Positions 26,296-36,708 of a stretch of DNA of 64,000 bases are shown piece after piece. The stretch is from Pegea sp. RAD2-039. Its lineage: Eukaryota; Chordata; Thaliacea; Salpida; Salpidae. Under the pieces are notes generated by a model that saw only the letters and a list, made by a program, of their open reading frames with translations, did not search any database and was not told the origin of the DNA. The position numbers and the translations under genes are program-made. The DNA is taken from NCBI GenBank assembly GCA_034620365.1, contig JAQGEQ010000363.1, positions 434,001-498,000 of the forward strand. The letters are read 5' to 3'. The stretch's first letter is position 1. Each line of letters begins with the position of its first letter.

Positions 26296-28058
26296 ATTCG
26301 TTTTGTTGGTTTCCAATTTGCCCCAGAAGTTTTATTAAAGAAGTTTCAACTCATGAAGTCACGTGTTCAATAGGGAACAGGGAACGCATCTTTTTTTTAA
26401 TTTATTTCAACATTCAGATAATTTTACAAACTCAAAATTAATTTATAACTTCCTGAATGCTTTATTGAGAATTTACAAATTATTTGTTGAAATTAAACTT
26501 TTGTAAAATCAAAATAGATATTTCTAGATTGGTTGAAAAATTTTGAAATTTCTGCCTATCATATTTGAAGCTCGTTACACTAAAATGGGATTTCTTATCT
26601 TACTTAATTATACTCTCACCTAAAAGTCTCCAAATAACTTTTAAAATCACAAAAATTAAGAGTTCATCTGGTCCAGTGTTACTCAACGCCAAATCACTCA
26701 GATAAGTTTACTTTAATTAGGAGTCACTTTATTGTGTCTGAAGATCTATAATAGTCCAACAAGATCGTAAGTGAGCTTAGCAGAAGAAAATTATGTTTTA
26801 GATTAATGACTAATTAGTGAGTATAAGGGTTTCTCACCAATATAAGTTAAACGGCTTATATAATATGGATTTCTTAAAAAGCTGAAAATTTCTCTTTGCT
26901 AAAATATCTACTGCTTCGAACGACAACAGTCATGTACACGGTTCTTTTGCTAACAAATCTAGTAGACTGTAATCTAAATATTTCTAAAAATATATTTACA
27001 AAATCTGTTTACTTCATCAGTTTTTGATTTAATTACAAGAAACAAAAGTTTATTTTTATTGATAACTTCATCATATGTTAACAGGTAGAGGAATTTAAGC
27101 AATCATATTTTGTGAAAATTAAAATATAGTATGCCGTCATTACTCTTCACAAACAATAGTTTTGGTTTCTTAACCTAATAAATTAGAAATATTTTAATTT
27201 TGTTGTTTGCACGGTTTTCTTTAATTTTTTGAAAAGTGTGTTGTAGCAGAATACTGAAAGCTAGCTATTTGTAACAGTCGATATTCACAACTGAAAGCAA
27301 ACAGAATTTTAACAAGTGTTTTGCTGCCTAAAGCGTTTACAAGGAACCAATCATTTGAGTCGACCATCACAACCGACTTGTTTACTGTTTGGATGGTATT
27401 GTCCACTAAAATAAATCCACGTTTCTAACTGTAATGGAAGCAACCAATGAAAGTGGCTGGTTTGTTTCCTTCCAGCAATTCTTTTTTTTTTGTACAAGCG
27501 CCAAAGTAAACAACTAAAACATTTTTTGAAAGTTTTCGAAAATATGGAAGTTTTGATGTTGAATTTTGGATAAAACGTTGGACATAAAACTCGCGTCTGC
27601 TGTTTGTACTTTCAGATTTCTTTTAAAGATTTTTAAAGCAATTTTGATATTTACAACTTACGATATATTACCAACTAATTCAAGTCACTTAAATAAAAGT
27701 TGGAATTATTTTTAGTGTTGTTGACAATATTTCACCAAAATAAAAATTTGTCGAAAACTTCTGAACTAAGATTACACAGATGATCAGAAAACTTCACTTG
27801 AACTACTCTCAACTGTCATCCGAAGATACTTTGCTGAATAATCAAACTTAAATGCCAAATATATGAATGAAGAGTTTATTTATACAGAAGATAAATTACA
27901 TGATGTAGTGAACAAGTTAATTATCTAATACTAGAAGTTAGTTCATTTTTAGCTATTGCTTAAATATCTTATAAATTAATTTCTAATTGGCTAAAATTGA
28001 ACTACAAAAATAGTTTAATTGTGCCGCGGGCAGGGTCCTCTGCATAGCCAGAAAATTA
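26296..28058. other. Intergenic, no gene seen
   Basis: AT-rich spacer between convergent NUP214 and pyrophosphatase genes. No open frame longer than background, no tRNA and no clear repeat noticed. Confidence 0.45.
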
Positions 28059-30134
28059 TTATTTTGATACATAATACCAAGTATCTGTTGAAAGAAAAAA
28101 TTAATAGTTAAAAACAAATTGGTCGGATTTCAGTTTTACCTTTTTCGACTGGAATCGCAGTTGAAGATGCCTTTGGAGGATGCTGTATAGAAGAGAAATG
28201 TGTTAATGATCATGAAAGTAGAAACTATAAGTTAATACTTACACCACCAACAATACTTGCAGCTTTGTCTTGACTTACAAAAGTTGGTGAATCAGAATTA
28301 GTAGTTGTAGATCTGGAAAATATCAAAGTATTCATATTTTTGTATGTAAGTTAATAATATAAAAAATTTAAAGCAAAGTTAATATTTACCAATTACAAAT
28401 ACAAACATCAAATTATCTTTCATTGGATGTTTACCTATCTAATGAGTTATCAACTTTATTCAGAATCAAATCTTTCCAAAATCCATGCGTTTCATCAATG
28501 ATATTCTCAGCAAACTTTTTATCTTTAAACTCTTCATTTAAAGCGAATGAATTGAGAGGTTTCCCGTCTGGTACTTTGTAAATACGAAACCATTCTCTTG
28601 TATCTTTCAAATAACCAGGCTTATAAGTTTCAACATCAGAGATATCTAAAAACAGAAAACTTTATTCAAACTTTGAACCAATTAAAAGCCTTGTTTCAGT
28701 TGAAATTATTTTAACTTGTTAATTAGTTACCATTAAATTTTGAGGCTTCAGGATCTTTTACATCAATAGCAATCACTTTCCAATCAGTTTCACCTTCATC
28801 AACCATAGCCAACACTCCAAGAACTTTAATCTAATTAAACACATCAAGTAGTTTTGTTTGCCTCCTAATTAGTTGACACCAACTTGAATGACTTCACCGC
28901 GACTGCAGACTCTTGAACCAATCTCACATACATCAATAGGATCATTATCACCATTGAATCCAGTACTGGAGTCCTTGTGATTTGGATTCTCCCAGGTCTT
29001 TGAGAGATTAATTGTTCAAATATTTTAATTCAGGGAACAATTAACGACTTCTCACTTGAGGAATGGCTCCATAGTTCCATATGTATCCTTTGTAAGGATA
29101 ACAGTTAGCCACAAAACGAACTTTTTCTTTCTTGATGTCTTGTTTTACTGGATTCATTGGCTCTTTAGTTGCAATCTCCATCTTTTGGTTGGTCCACCGA
29201 GGCACCTCTACTACCATATTGTAGATTTTCTATTAAAGTTTAAATGAGATTTAGTTTCAACAATTACTAAAATTGTACATAGCTAAATTCAACTTGAATG
29301 TTTCAGCAAAGATTTAATAACAAAAAATTAATAAAATGTACCAACTTTTAAATACAATTATAATAACAACAAGTAAATATTCTATAAGAAAACTTTAATA
29401 AAAGATCAAACTTTAGAATAATTAGTATTTTTGATTAGTAACTTGTCTAAATAATATTTAGTTTTTTCAAACTATAATTGTAGTCATTCATACATAGTTT
29501 ATAAATATATTTAAATAATTTAATAAAATTAGTATTTAACAAATTATGAATTACTTTTTCTTGGTTTGAACAAAATGGAATATCATGAAAAGGAGAAATA
29601 TATTTTCCATCTTTTTCTTTAAAAAGATAAAATAAAATTAAAAAATAAATAAAGTGTTAAATGTTTAATGACTATAATATCCTAAATAAAATAAAAATTT
29701 TAGAGATTAATTGAAAAGATTTTATTTCAACATTTAAAAATAATTTTTAACATTATATTCAAAAAGATAATAAAACTTTTAACAAGCTTTAACAATAAAG
29801 TTAAAAATACTGATTTCTAAAAAAAGATTTAAATAACTTATTTAAAAATAAGTTTATAAAAATACTACAAAAAGTCATTTATTTAAATTCAAAATGATTG
29901 CAATATTTGCATACACAGAGTTTTAAAAAATAAAATGGATTTTCCATTAATTCAACTGAATTTAAATATTTTTAAGATATCATTTGAATCAAACTTACGA
30001 TAAAAGATACGAAAACTCTTTGAGTTACAAGATCCTTTTTCCACCAAATTGTAAGACATCTTAGCAAAGTGTTCAAGAGAAAGCGAAGAAGAGAGCTTGG
30101 ATGTGAAGCGAGCAAATAATGATGAACTAAACAT
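28059..30134 (-). CDS. PPA: Inorganic pyrophosphatase (family I), dual-start
   Basis: Hydrolyses pyrophosphate to two phosphates with Mg2+, pulling biosynthetic reactions forward. Nine exons with consistent phase: 30134-29999, 29616-29555, 29229-29056, 28997-28884, 28830-28731, 28645-28435, 28312-28243, 28182-28140 and 28084-28059. Family I features: [28 protein letters not shown], the active-site motif [36 protein letters not shown] and YKVPDGKP. From the first ATG the protein has 311 residues, with a Ser/Arg/Lys-rich leader ([17 protein letters not shown]) like a mitochondrial presequence. From an in-frame ATG at 30059 it has 286 residues, matching cytosolic PPA1 length (289 in human). The genome may use one gene for both compartments. 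Upstream of 30134 a possible acceptor suggests a 5'UTR intron. Confidence 0.94.
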
Positions 30135-30843
30135 TCCTGTAGAGCTGCTTTTGGTTTTACTAAATTTACGTGGCGCAAGACCAATCTGAAGGTGTTTTAG
30201 TTTGAAGGACTTTTTGTCATGTAATATTAATTGGATTTTCTTGTTTTTTAGAAAAACAAACAAGACTTTGCAAATTTTGTTAAAGTAAATATGAAAATGA
30301 ATGTACTTTTATCAAAGTAACCTTATATCAAATTTTATTGAACTAATTATCCATTAAAGATTAAAAGATTTATTTTTTATCGGCAAAGTTAACCAAAACT
30401 GAAAACAAAAGATTGTAATTCCACATAGTTGAAATAAGTTTAAAAGTCTTTTCAACTTTTGTGAAGCTTCTATAACTAAAAAAAAGAATAGAATCACGGT
30501 ATATGCATTTAAATCCAATAAAGGAATTTTAATGAATCAAGTTACTCATAATCATTTATGTGAAACCTGCAGAAAACTATCGTTCCATTGTACAAAAATA
30601 TTATTATATAACGATAGTATAATAGCTATACTATAAAAATAAAAAACAGTTTTAATTTCTTTTAATAAAAAAACAAAACTTAAAATAAAAAGCTAGTACC
30701 ACATATAAGACCTAAAAGTAAAATTAGTTTTAAAGATTACTTTTACTGTAAAATACATAAATAGAGACATATCTTAATCAACTATCTTAAGATATTTTTA
30801 AGCAGGTTGTAAAAAAAGCTAAGTTTTTATCTGAATTTTCTAC
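30135..30843. other. Divergent upstream region of pyrophosphatase, no gene seen
   Basis: AT-rich. It holds the presumed 5'UTR and promoter of the pyrophosphatase on the minus strand. No recognisable core element. Confidence 0.35.
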
Positions 30844-31014
30844 ATGTCTAAAAGTGTTTTGGTTGAAAAAGAAGCTACTCAACCATCAACTTTTCTTACT
30901 GACACAACTGTTTTTGATATTCTTTCGGAAGCCGTGATCTATTTTCCAGATAAAAATAAACATGTTTTTTTGATTTTTTTACTTTTTTTTTTGGTACTTT
31001 ATTGCTATTTTTAA
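30844..31014 (+). CDS. Candidate 56-residue tail-anchored microprotein
   Basis: A short ATG-to-TAA frame encodes 56 residues. Residues 1-40 are polar (MSKSVLVEKEATQP... FPDKNKH). Residues 41-56 form a single very hydrophobic C-terminal segment (VFLIFLLFFLVLYCYF). This layout is that of a tail-anchored single-pass membrane peptide, as in the SERCA-regulating micropeptides. The hydrophobic part comes from a T-rich tract, so chance is a serious alternative in DNA this AT-rich. No homologue recognised and no splice evidence. Confidence 0.22.
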   Translation: MSKSVLVEKEATQPSTFLTDTTVFDILSEAVIYFPDKNKHVFLIFLLFFLVLYCYF

Positions 31015-32122
31015 TATGGCTATAGAAACAAAGATGCTTCAAGTTAAAGGTACGAAGACCTGGTAAAATCTTTGTTGTAATAGCTAGGTATACAACATTG
31101 TTCAATTGTCTCAACCAGTTGCAAATTGCAGAAAAACTATCAATAGTCCTTCAACATCTTTTGTCAGCTAGGGTCAACCGTGCTAATAAAACAAGAAAGT
31201 GCAAGAAAGATGAACCTTTCACAGCCACCCGGCAGTTTCGTTTATCGCACCCCAGTAAAAATACGACTTAGTGTGCCTTCCTTTTGCATTGGTTTAATAA
31301 TCACGAAAAGAAAATATAAAAAATATGGGATTTCCTCTCACTGTTTTTTCGGTCTTTTTTAGAGTATCTTTCTTTCATATTTTTTCCCTTGAATTTTCAT
31401 CCAGCACTATTTTCGAAAATCGAAGCATTTCCAATACACAAATAAAAAAGTTGTTCGGAAAAAGATATGTCAGGTTTTATTATTCGAATTTAAGCCTTTA
31501 TCTGCAATTTTAACAATTATCTATAAATTTCATAGTTTTTCTGATTATTTTTTTCTTATTGATTAGAGTTAATTTAGTTATAAATATGCCTTAGGTGACA
31601 TATTTATAGCTAGTTTATTTTATTTAGTTTTTTAAATAGTAGGCTTTCCAACGGATGAAAACTAACTAAACTTTTTTAATAAACACATTATTATTTGGTA
31701 AGTACTTTGCTAGATCTGTTAGTTGCAAATTATAGCACTTTTAATAATGCTTTACCATATAATATACTTAATTGGTACTCTACCGGAGACTCGCATCAGG
31801 TTCATTGAATTTTAAACTAAAGTTGTTGTCACGCTGGTAGCATACAGTGAAAGTGCAAAATTTTATTCTATAGACTGTCCTTGATTTAAATCAAGTAAGT
31901 TTGTAGAAGGTCTGATCCTCCACTCTAAAACTTTTTATTGAAACTAGTGAATTTTATCAGATAAAAATTTGCTAACTAGACCTAAAATTGCAGGCTATTT
32001 TTTAAGGCTCAAATTTTTTTTAATTTTTTTTAAATTAGTTTTGAATTATTGCAAGCTAAAATTTTTATCTAAACCACAACTTTTCATTTTTTGTTTATAA
32101 ATTAAACACAAAAATTTATATG
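31015..32122. other. Intergenic, no gene seen
   Basis: AT-rich spacer. Short open frames at 31180-31513 look like background. Upstream flank of the SRSF3-like gene. Confidence 0.35.
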
Positions 32123-32132
32123 GCGCATGCGC
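32123..32132. promoter_or_regulatory. NRF1-type palindrome, probable SRSF3-like promoter
   Basis: GCGCATGCGC is a perfect copy of the NRF1-binding palindrome. It sits in a small GC-rich patch (through about 32175: TCGTTCGGGCGTC) in otherwise very AT-rich DNA. It lies about 1.4 kb upstream of the SRSF3-like ATG, and a 3' splice site (tttttaag) just before that ATG fits a 5'UTR intron. NRF1 sites are common in promoters of broadly expressed animal genes. The assignment is inferred from position. Confidence 0.5.
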
Positions 32133-33545
32133 AAATTTCTTGCTTTTCTTTCTAAAAATCGTTCGGGCGTCTTGCTTTTCGTTGTAATTAGAACTGATTG
32201 GTTTTGTTGCTTAATTTTTATTAAATATATAAATTTGTTCATTTAAACTTTTTACGCACAGGTTTTTTATGGTATTTATTAATTTTACTATCTTAGATTA
32301 ATGTTTATTAAGTTTTTAGTATTTAGTAATATTTTTACCTATAATTTTATTCATACATATGTTTGTGTTTTCTTATTAAATGAATTCTTGTTTGGTTCCT
32401 TAATTTTTTTGTGTTGTATTGTTATTTTATTAAGATTAAGTTATTTATAAAAAAAAAATAATTAAAAATTATATCATTGTAGATACAACCTGTTTAAAAT
32501 CAGTTATTTTTAATATCTTAATTTTAATTGTATTTTAGTATAAAACTTATAGAAGTTAATTTTAATTTGTATAATTTTATTTAAAATTTTATATACTGTA
32601 TTTGAAGCTTTTTTTAATTTAATTAAAAAATTAAATTTTAGAATTATATAAAAACTTTTGTTTAATATTTTAAATTGATATAAATTAATTTACAATTTAT
32701 AACCATTTTATAAAATTATATTTTTTGTTGAATTTATTCTTAAATTACTTTATTTATAATAAATTATATTTAATAAGTCTGTTTAAAAGTTATTAAACTT
32801 TATGAAAAGTATATTGGTTCATAAAGTATTTGATTAAATTTATTTTTATATATTTTATTGTGGACAGTAAATGATCTTTATATTATTTTATTGAATAAAA
32901 ATTTACTTCTTAAAATTCACTTATATGTCTTGTTTTTGTAACTATTTTTATTACTTTAAATATATTTAAATTTTACTAAAAGTAAAAATATAATTTTTCT
33001 CAATTTTTTAAACTAAATTTAAATAGTTTAATCAGAGTTTTTAACCCACTCTCATTTCAACTTTATATAACTTGTTTATCTTGGAAAATTTGAAATAAAT
33101 TTATATTAAAATTAACCTTTCGCTAATGCTAAAAATTTAGTTAAAAAATATAAAAAAATTATTAGAATTTAATAATTATTTAAGATGCTTTTTAAGACAT
33201 TATTTATTTAAACATTTGGTTACCAATTAGCCAAATTTATTTTTTCTGACTTTTGTCACTTGTATTGTTAACCAGCCTCTTCTTAAGATTTGAAATTTGT
33301 CTCTGAAAAAGGTTAGGTGTCTTTGATCTACTGATCTATATTATTTTTATCATAATTTTGACTAAATCCAAGCAGATATATTTTTATATCTAAATTATTT
33401 AGTTACTAAAAATAAGAAGATTTTTTTTCTGGAATTTTTCCTTGATTTAAAGTGTTAAATTAAACAAATTAGAAAATAATTGTTAGTTATGAATTTATAA
33501 AAATTTTTAAACTAAAATGTTTGCTCATTTTTAAGATTATTTAAG

Positions 33546-34925
33546 ATGGCTCATAGAGGATCTTTAGAATGTAAAGTCTATGTAGGAAATCTTGGTAATC
33601 AAGGATCTAAAATTGAATTAGAAAGAGTTTTCAGCTATTATGGAAACTTGAAAAATGTTTGGGTTGCAAGAAACCCGCCTGGGTTTGCTTTTGTAGAATT
33701 TGAAGATCCGAGAGACGCAGAAGATGCAGTTCAAGCCCTTGATGGGAGGTTCGTTGATTGTAGAATTTCATCATCAATGATTTTGTTGATGAAACATTTC
33801 TATGAAAAATATTTTTATTTCAATTTCATAAATGAATTTACTAATTAAATAAAGATAATATTTAAAATATTATTAACAAATTGAACTTCTTTCTACAACT
33901 ATTTTATCAAGTTTTATTATAAGATCTTCAAATTATGATATTGAAGTTTTTATTTTTTGTTTATCAGAACTATTTGTGGAGTAAGAGCTAGGGTAGAGAT
34001 GTCTTCTGGGATGTCTAGAAGAGGAGGTGATAGGTCTAGTGGTGGTAGACGATATGATGACCGCGATGATGGGCGACGATCGCGATATGATAGGTAACTT
34101 CATTACTATGTTTGATATTTCATCAATGAATGCTTTGAGTAACATGAAACTGATTGTAACTTGGTTCAATATAACTTTACATACATAATTTTCTCAGGCT
34201 AACATCACTGCATCATACCTACTGCATATATCAACGCCTTTTACTTAGCCTACAAACCGTCATAAACGACGCACTACGCATCTACTTGCTCGACCCCACA
34301 ACTACAAATCAGCTTTTTCTACTACTTCGTTTAAAATTGTCACCGTCACCATAACAACATCTTCCCAACATTTCGTCGTTAGTAAACTGTGATTGGAACT
34401 ATTATCGAAACCAACATTTTCTGCTGATATTAAGTTTTAAATATTTACCTATTCAATGACCTTGTTGCTAAAATAAAGCAATTATCAAAAGTCTCCGAAT
34501 TGTAATTAGATCTCATTCCCTTTACGTAACTTGTGTCAATTACTTTTTACTCTCATCAATAAGTACTGAATATTTTCATGGTTAGATCTCGTTCTCGCTC
34601 ACCAAGAAGAAGGTATTCAAGAAGTAGAAGCAAATCCCCCCGCCGCAGAAGAAGGTGATTAGTTTTCTTTTTCATCTGCTGGTAATCTGACATTTTTGCT
34701 TTCAGTTTACCTTATAGCCGATCAAGAAGCCGTAGTAGGTCTCCTTATGGCAAAGATAGAGATCGAAGTCTTACACCGAGAAGGTATTTTGTACAGGTCA
34801 TGTTACTAGCTTTTCAATCTCATCTTATTAGTAGGGATCGTTCAAGAAGTCGTTCGAACAGTGCAAGTCCTTTGGGTAGAAATGGAAGGAATCACAGTCG
34901 AAGCTCTAGTAGAAGCCGTTCCTGA
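33546..34925 (+). CDS. SRSF3: SR splicing factor, SRSF3-like
   Basis: Nuclear RNA-binding splicing factor. Five coding exons (33546-33748, 33968-34093, 34586-34654, 34706-34783, 34832-34925) give 189 residues. An RRM occupies about residues 9-80: KVYVGNLG is RNP2, [16 protein letters not shown] is RNP1, and the [13 protein letters not shown] strand follows the first intron. A Gly/Arg/Asp linker leads to an RS domain ([32 protein letters not shown]) ending RSRS. There is no CCHC zinc knuckle, so SRSF3 fits better than SRSF7 (human SRSF3 is 164 residues). Introns are short except the second (34094-34585), which holds a predicted poison exon. A 5'UTR intron is likely. Confidence 0.92.
34198..34381 (+). 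promoter_or_regulatory. Predicted poison cassette exon of the SRSF3-like gene
   Basis: Within intron 2 a 184-nt segment has an acceptor (aattttctcag, ending 34197) and a donor (A|gtaaac at 34382). Read in phase after exon 2 it stays open for 51 codons and then meets TAA at 34352-34354. Several coding exon junctions lie downstream, so inclusion should trigger NMD. The segment is C/A-rich, unlike its AT-rich flanks, and is packed with CAUC, CUAC, UCAACG and ACGACGC words resembling SR-protein sites. Vertebrate SRSF3 autoregulates through such an exon. Confidence 0.55.
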
Positions 34926-35853
34926 GTTTTTTTTTTACGAGGAAGTTTAACAACACGCTCACTTCTGTGTTGCTATCTTATGTTATTTTGTCTAAATTAA
35001 AGACTGAAACAACAAATAGCTTTGACAATACTATCATGATGTAATCTGGCTTTCTTTTACCCACTTGTGGGTACCACGTGATAAGAATTTGATTGTAGAA
35101 ATCTGATCAACTCATTTCTCTCTATACATTAGATAATAAAATAATACTAATTTGATATTAGATTTTATGAGTCCTTAATCAGTTTACCAAAAGTATTCTA
35201 AAGAAGTTTAAATGTCTTTTCTAGTCAGCTAGTTAGTATATATTAAAGTAGGGTTGAAGCAGAATTTTTTTAGCTCTCAATTAAAACTTTTATTTATAAA
35301 TTATTAAAAAGCTATAATTTTTATTATCTGCAGCCGTGGGTTGAATAAATAAATATTTTAAATATTACTTTTGGCTTCTCCAATAAATGTTTCGTTTAAT
35401 CAACTAATCTGGAAAATTATTCTTACCCATAAACTTATTGGAATAAAAATATTTAAGTTTCAGTGCCTCAATCAAAACTCAGATTTAATGAATGTCTGGA
35501 CTTAAGTTGGTACTTAGCTTTATAACTTAACTAGAATCAACTGCTTTAGTTTAATAAAGCCAATTTTTTTTATAATCATTGTCCTTGAAGTCTAACACCC
35601 TAAACTTATTTAGTTTAACTAAATATAACATTTATTAATATTAATTGATTTATCTGCTGTCTTAATTTGTTTATAAAGTTCAAGATCTTTTCTTATGCTT
35701 GTGTACTTAAATAATCACTCAAAAAAGGTTTTTAAGAATTTATCTTGTGTTGGTATCGCACAAATATCCTCATAAATCTTCTCTAGAAAGTTTGTATTCA
35801 GACCATTCATAAATAAAATTCATCAAAAAGAAATTATAGAAACAAAATTTATA
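34926..35853. other. Intergenic between convergent SRSF3-like and TSEN34 genes
   Basis: Holds the 3'UTRs. No canonical AATAAA immediately after the SRSF3-like stop; an ATTAAA near 34997 (aaattaaagac) may serve. AT-rich, no other gene seen. Confidence 0.4.
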
Positions 35854-36708
35854 TCACCTATCATAGCGTAAGTATTGATACTTTAACTTCCCATTTTCTT
35901 TAGGAAAACAAACCACAAAACATTTTTTTACAGATAAAGCAGATCGACCAAGGGCATTTTTTGTAAGAGAATGAAGATGTTGTTCATCTACAAGGCATTG
36001 AAGAACGAAAGAGGAATGATAGATACCTGGATCCCCATGATATACCAAATAGTCCCCACCAAACTTGTGACCACATGACAAAAAGTATCCTTTAGCATGA
36101 AAGTCACAAAAAGCTTTATATAAGACTTCATCATGTTTTGTAAATAAAATATCATTTATACCCAAAAGTGTTTCAGTTCCAGATGGTCCATTAGTTAATG
36201 ATAAGACAATCCATAAATCGTCCATAGAAGTATGAGATAAAACAGTTTCAGAACTTTTTGAATCCTTTAGTGAGCTTATAGATAAATTATCAGTTTGTTC
36301 ATTATTAGTTTTCAGTTTTGTTTTCTTTATACACTTTGAATAAGGTTTACTTTCACATTTTTCTTTCCTTTTTAAAACTGTTACATATTTTTGAGCTTCT
36401 AATTGCTTTGTTCTATTTTTTTTAACTTTTTCTTGATAAGTTTCATGGCAAAAGTCCTCTTTTATAGCATTAGGATGATACTTAACAAGTTTAGCTTTAT
36501 CTGGATAGTTTTCTAATATGAATTTCACTTCAATTTTACTTAATTCAAGAGGTAGACTTCTGTATTGATTTTGATGTTGAGCTGCAGCAGAAGAACCAAT
36601 AAAGTAACCAACAATTTTCCATTCATTCTTTATCAATATTGCATCATTTGCTTCCCATACAAGATAATGACCATTACAAAAAGTTATCATAACAACATTA
36701 GTCTCCAT
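35854..36708 (-). CDS. TSEN34: tRNA-splicing endonuclease subunit Sen34
   Basis: Catalytic subunit of the tRNA-splicing endonuclease, which cuts the 3' splice site of intron-containing pre-tRNAs. Single exon, 284 residues (human 310). The C-terminal nuclease domain has FHAKGYFLSCGHKFGGDYLV followed by YHGDPGIYH. The catalytic triad is visible: Tyr223, His231 and Lys262 have the same spacing as human Tyr247, His255 and Lys286. The N-terminal domain (about 1-75) has the expected LPLELSKIEVKFILE region. The middle (about 90-160) is a Lys/Ser-rich linker. The ATG is chosen because it is the first in frame after upstream stops. Intronless, unlike most neighbours. Confidence 0.9.
   Translation of the reverse strand: METNVVMITFCNGHYLVWEANDAILIKNEWKIVGYFIGSSAAAQHQNQYRSLPLELSKIEVKFILENYPDKAKLVKYHPNAIKEDFCHETYQEKVKKNRTKQLEAQKYVTVLKRKEKCESKPYSKCIKKTKLKTNNEQTDNLSISSLKDSKSSETVLSHTSMDDLWIVLSLTNGPSGTETLLGINDILFTKHDEVLYKAFCDFHAKGYFLSCGHKFGGDYLVYHGDPGIYHSSFVLQCLVDEQHLHSLTKNALGRSALSVKKCFVVCFPKENGKLKYQYLRYDR

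Noticed and set aside
29056-29247. 63-codon plus-strand open frame
   Set aside because: Antisense to pyrophosphatase exon 3.
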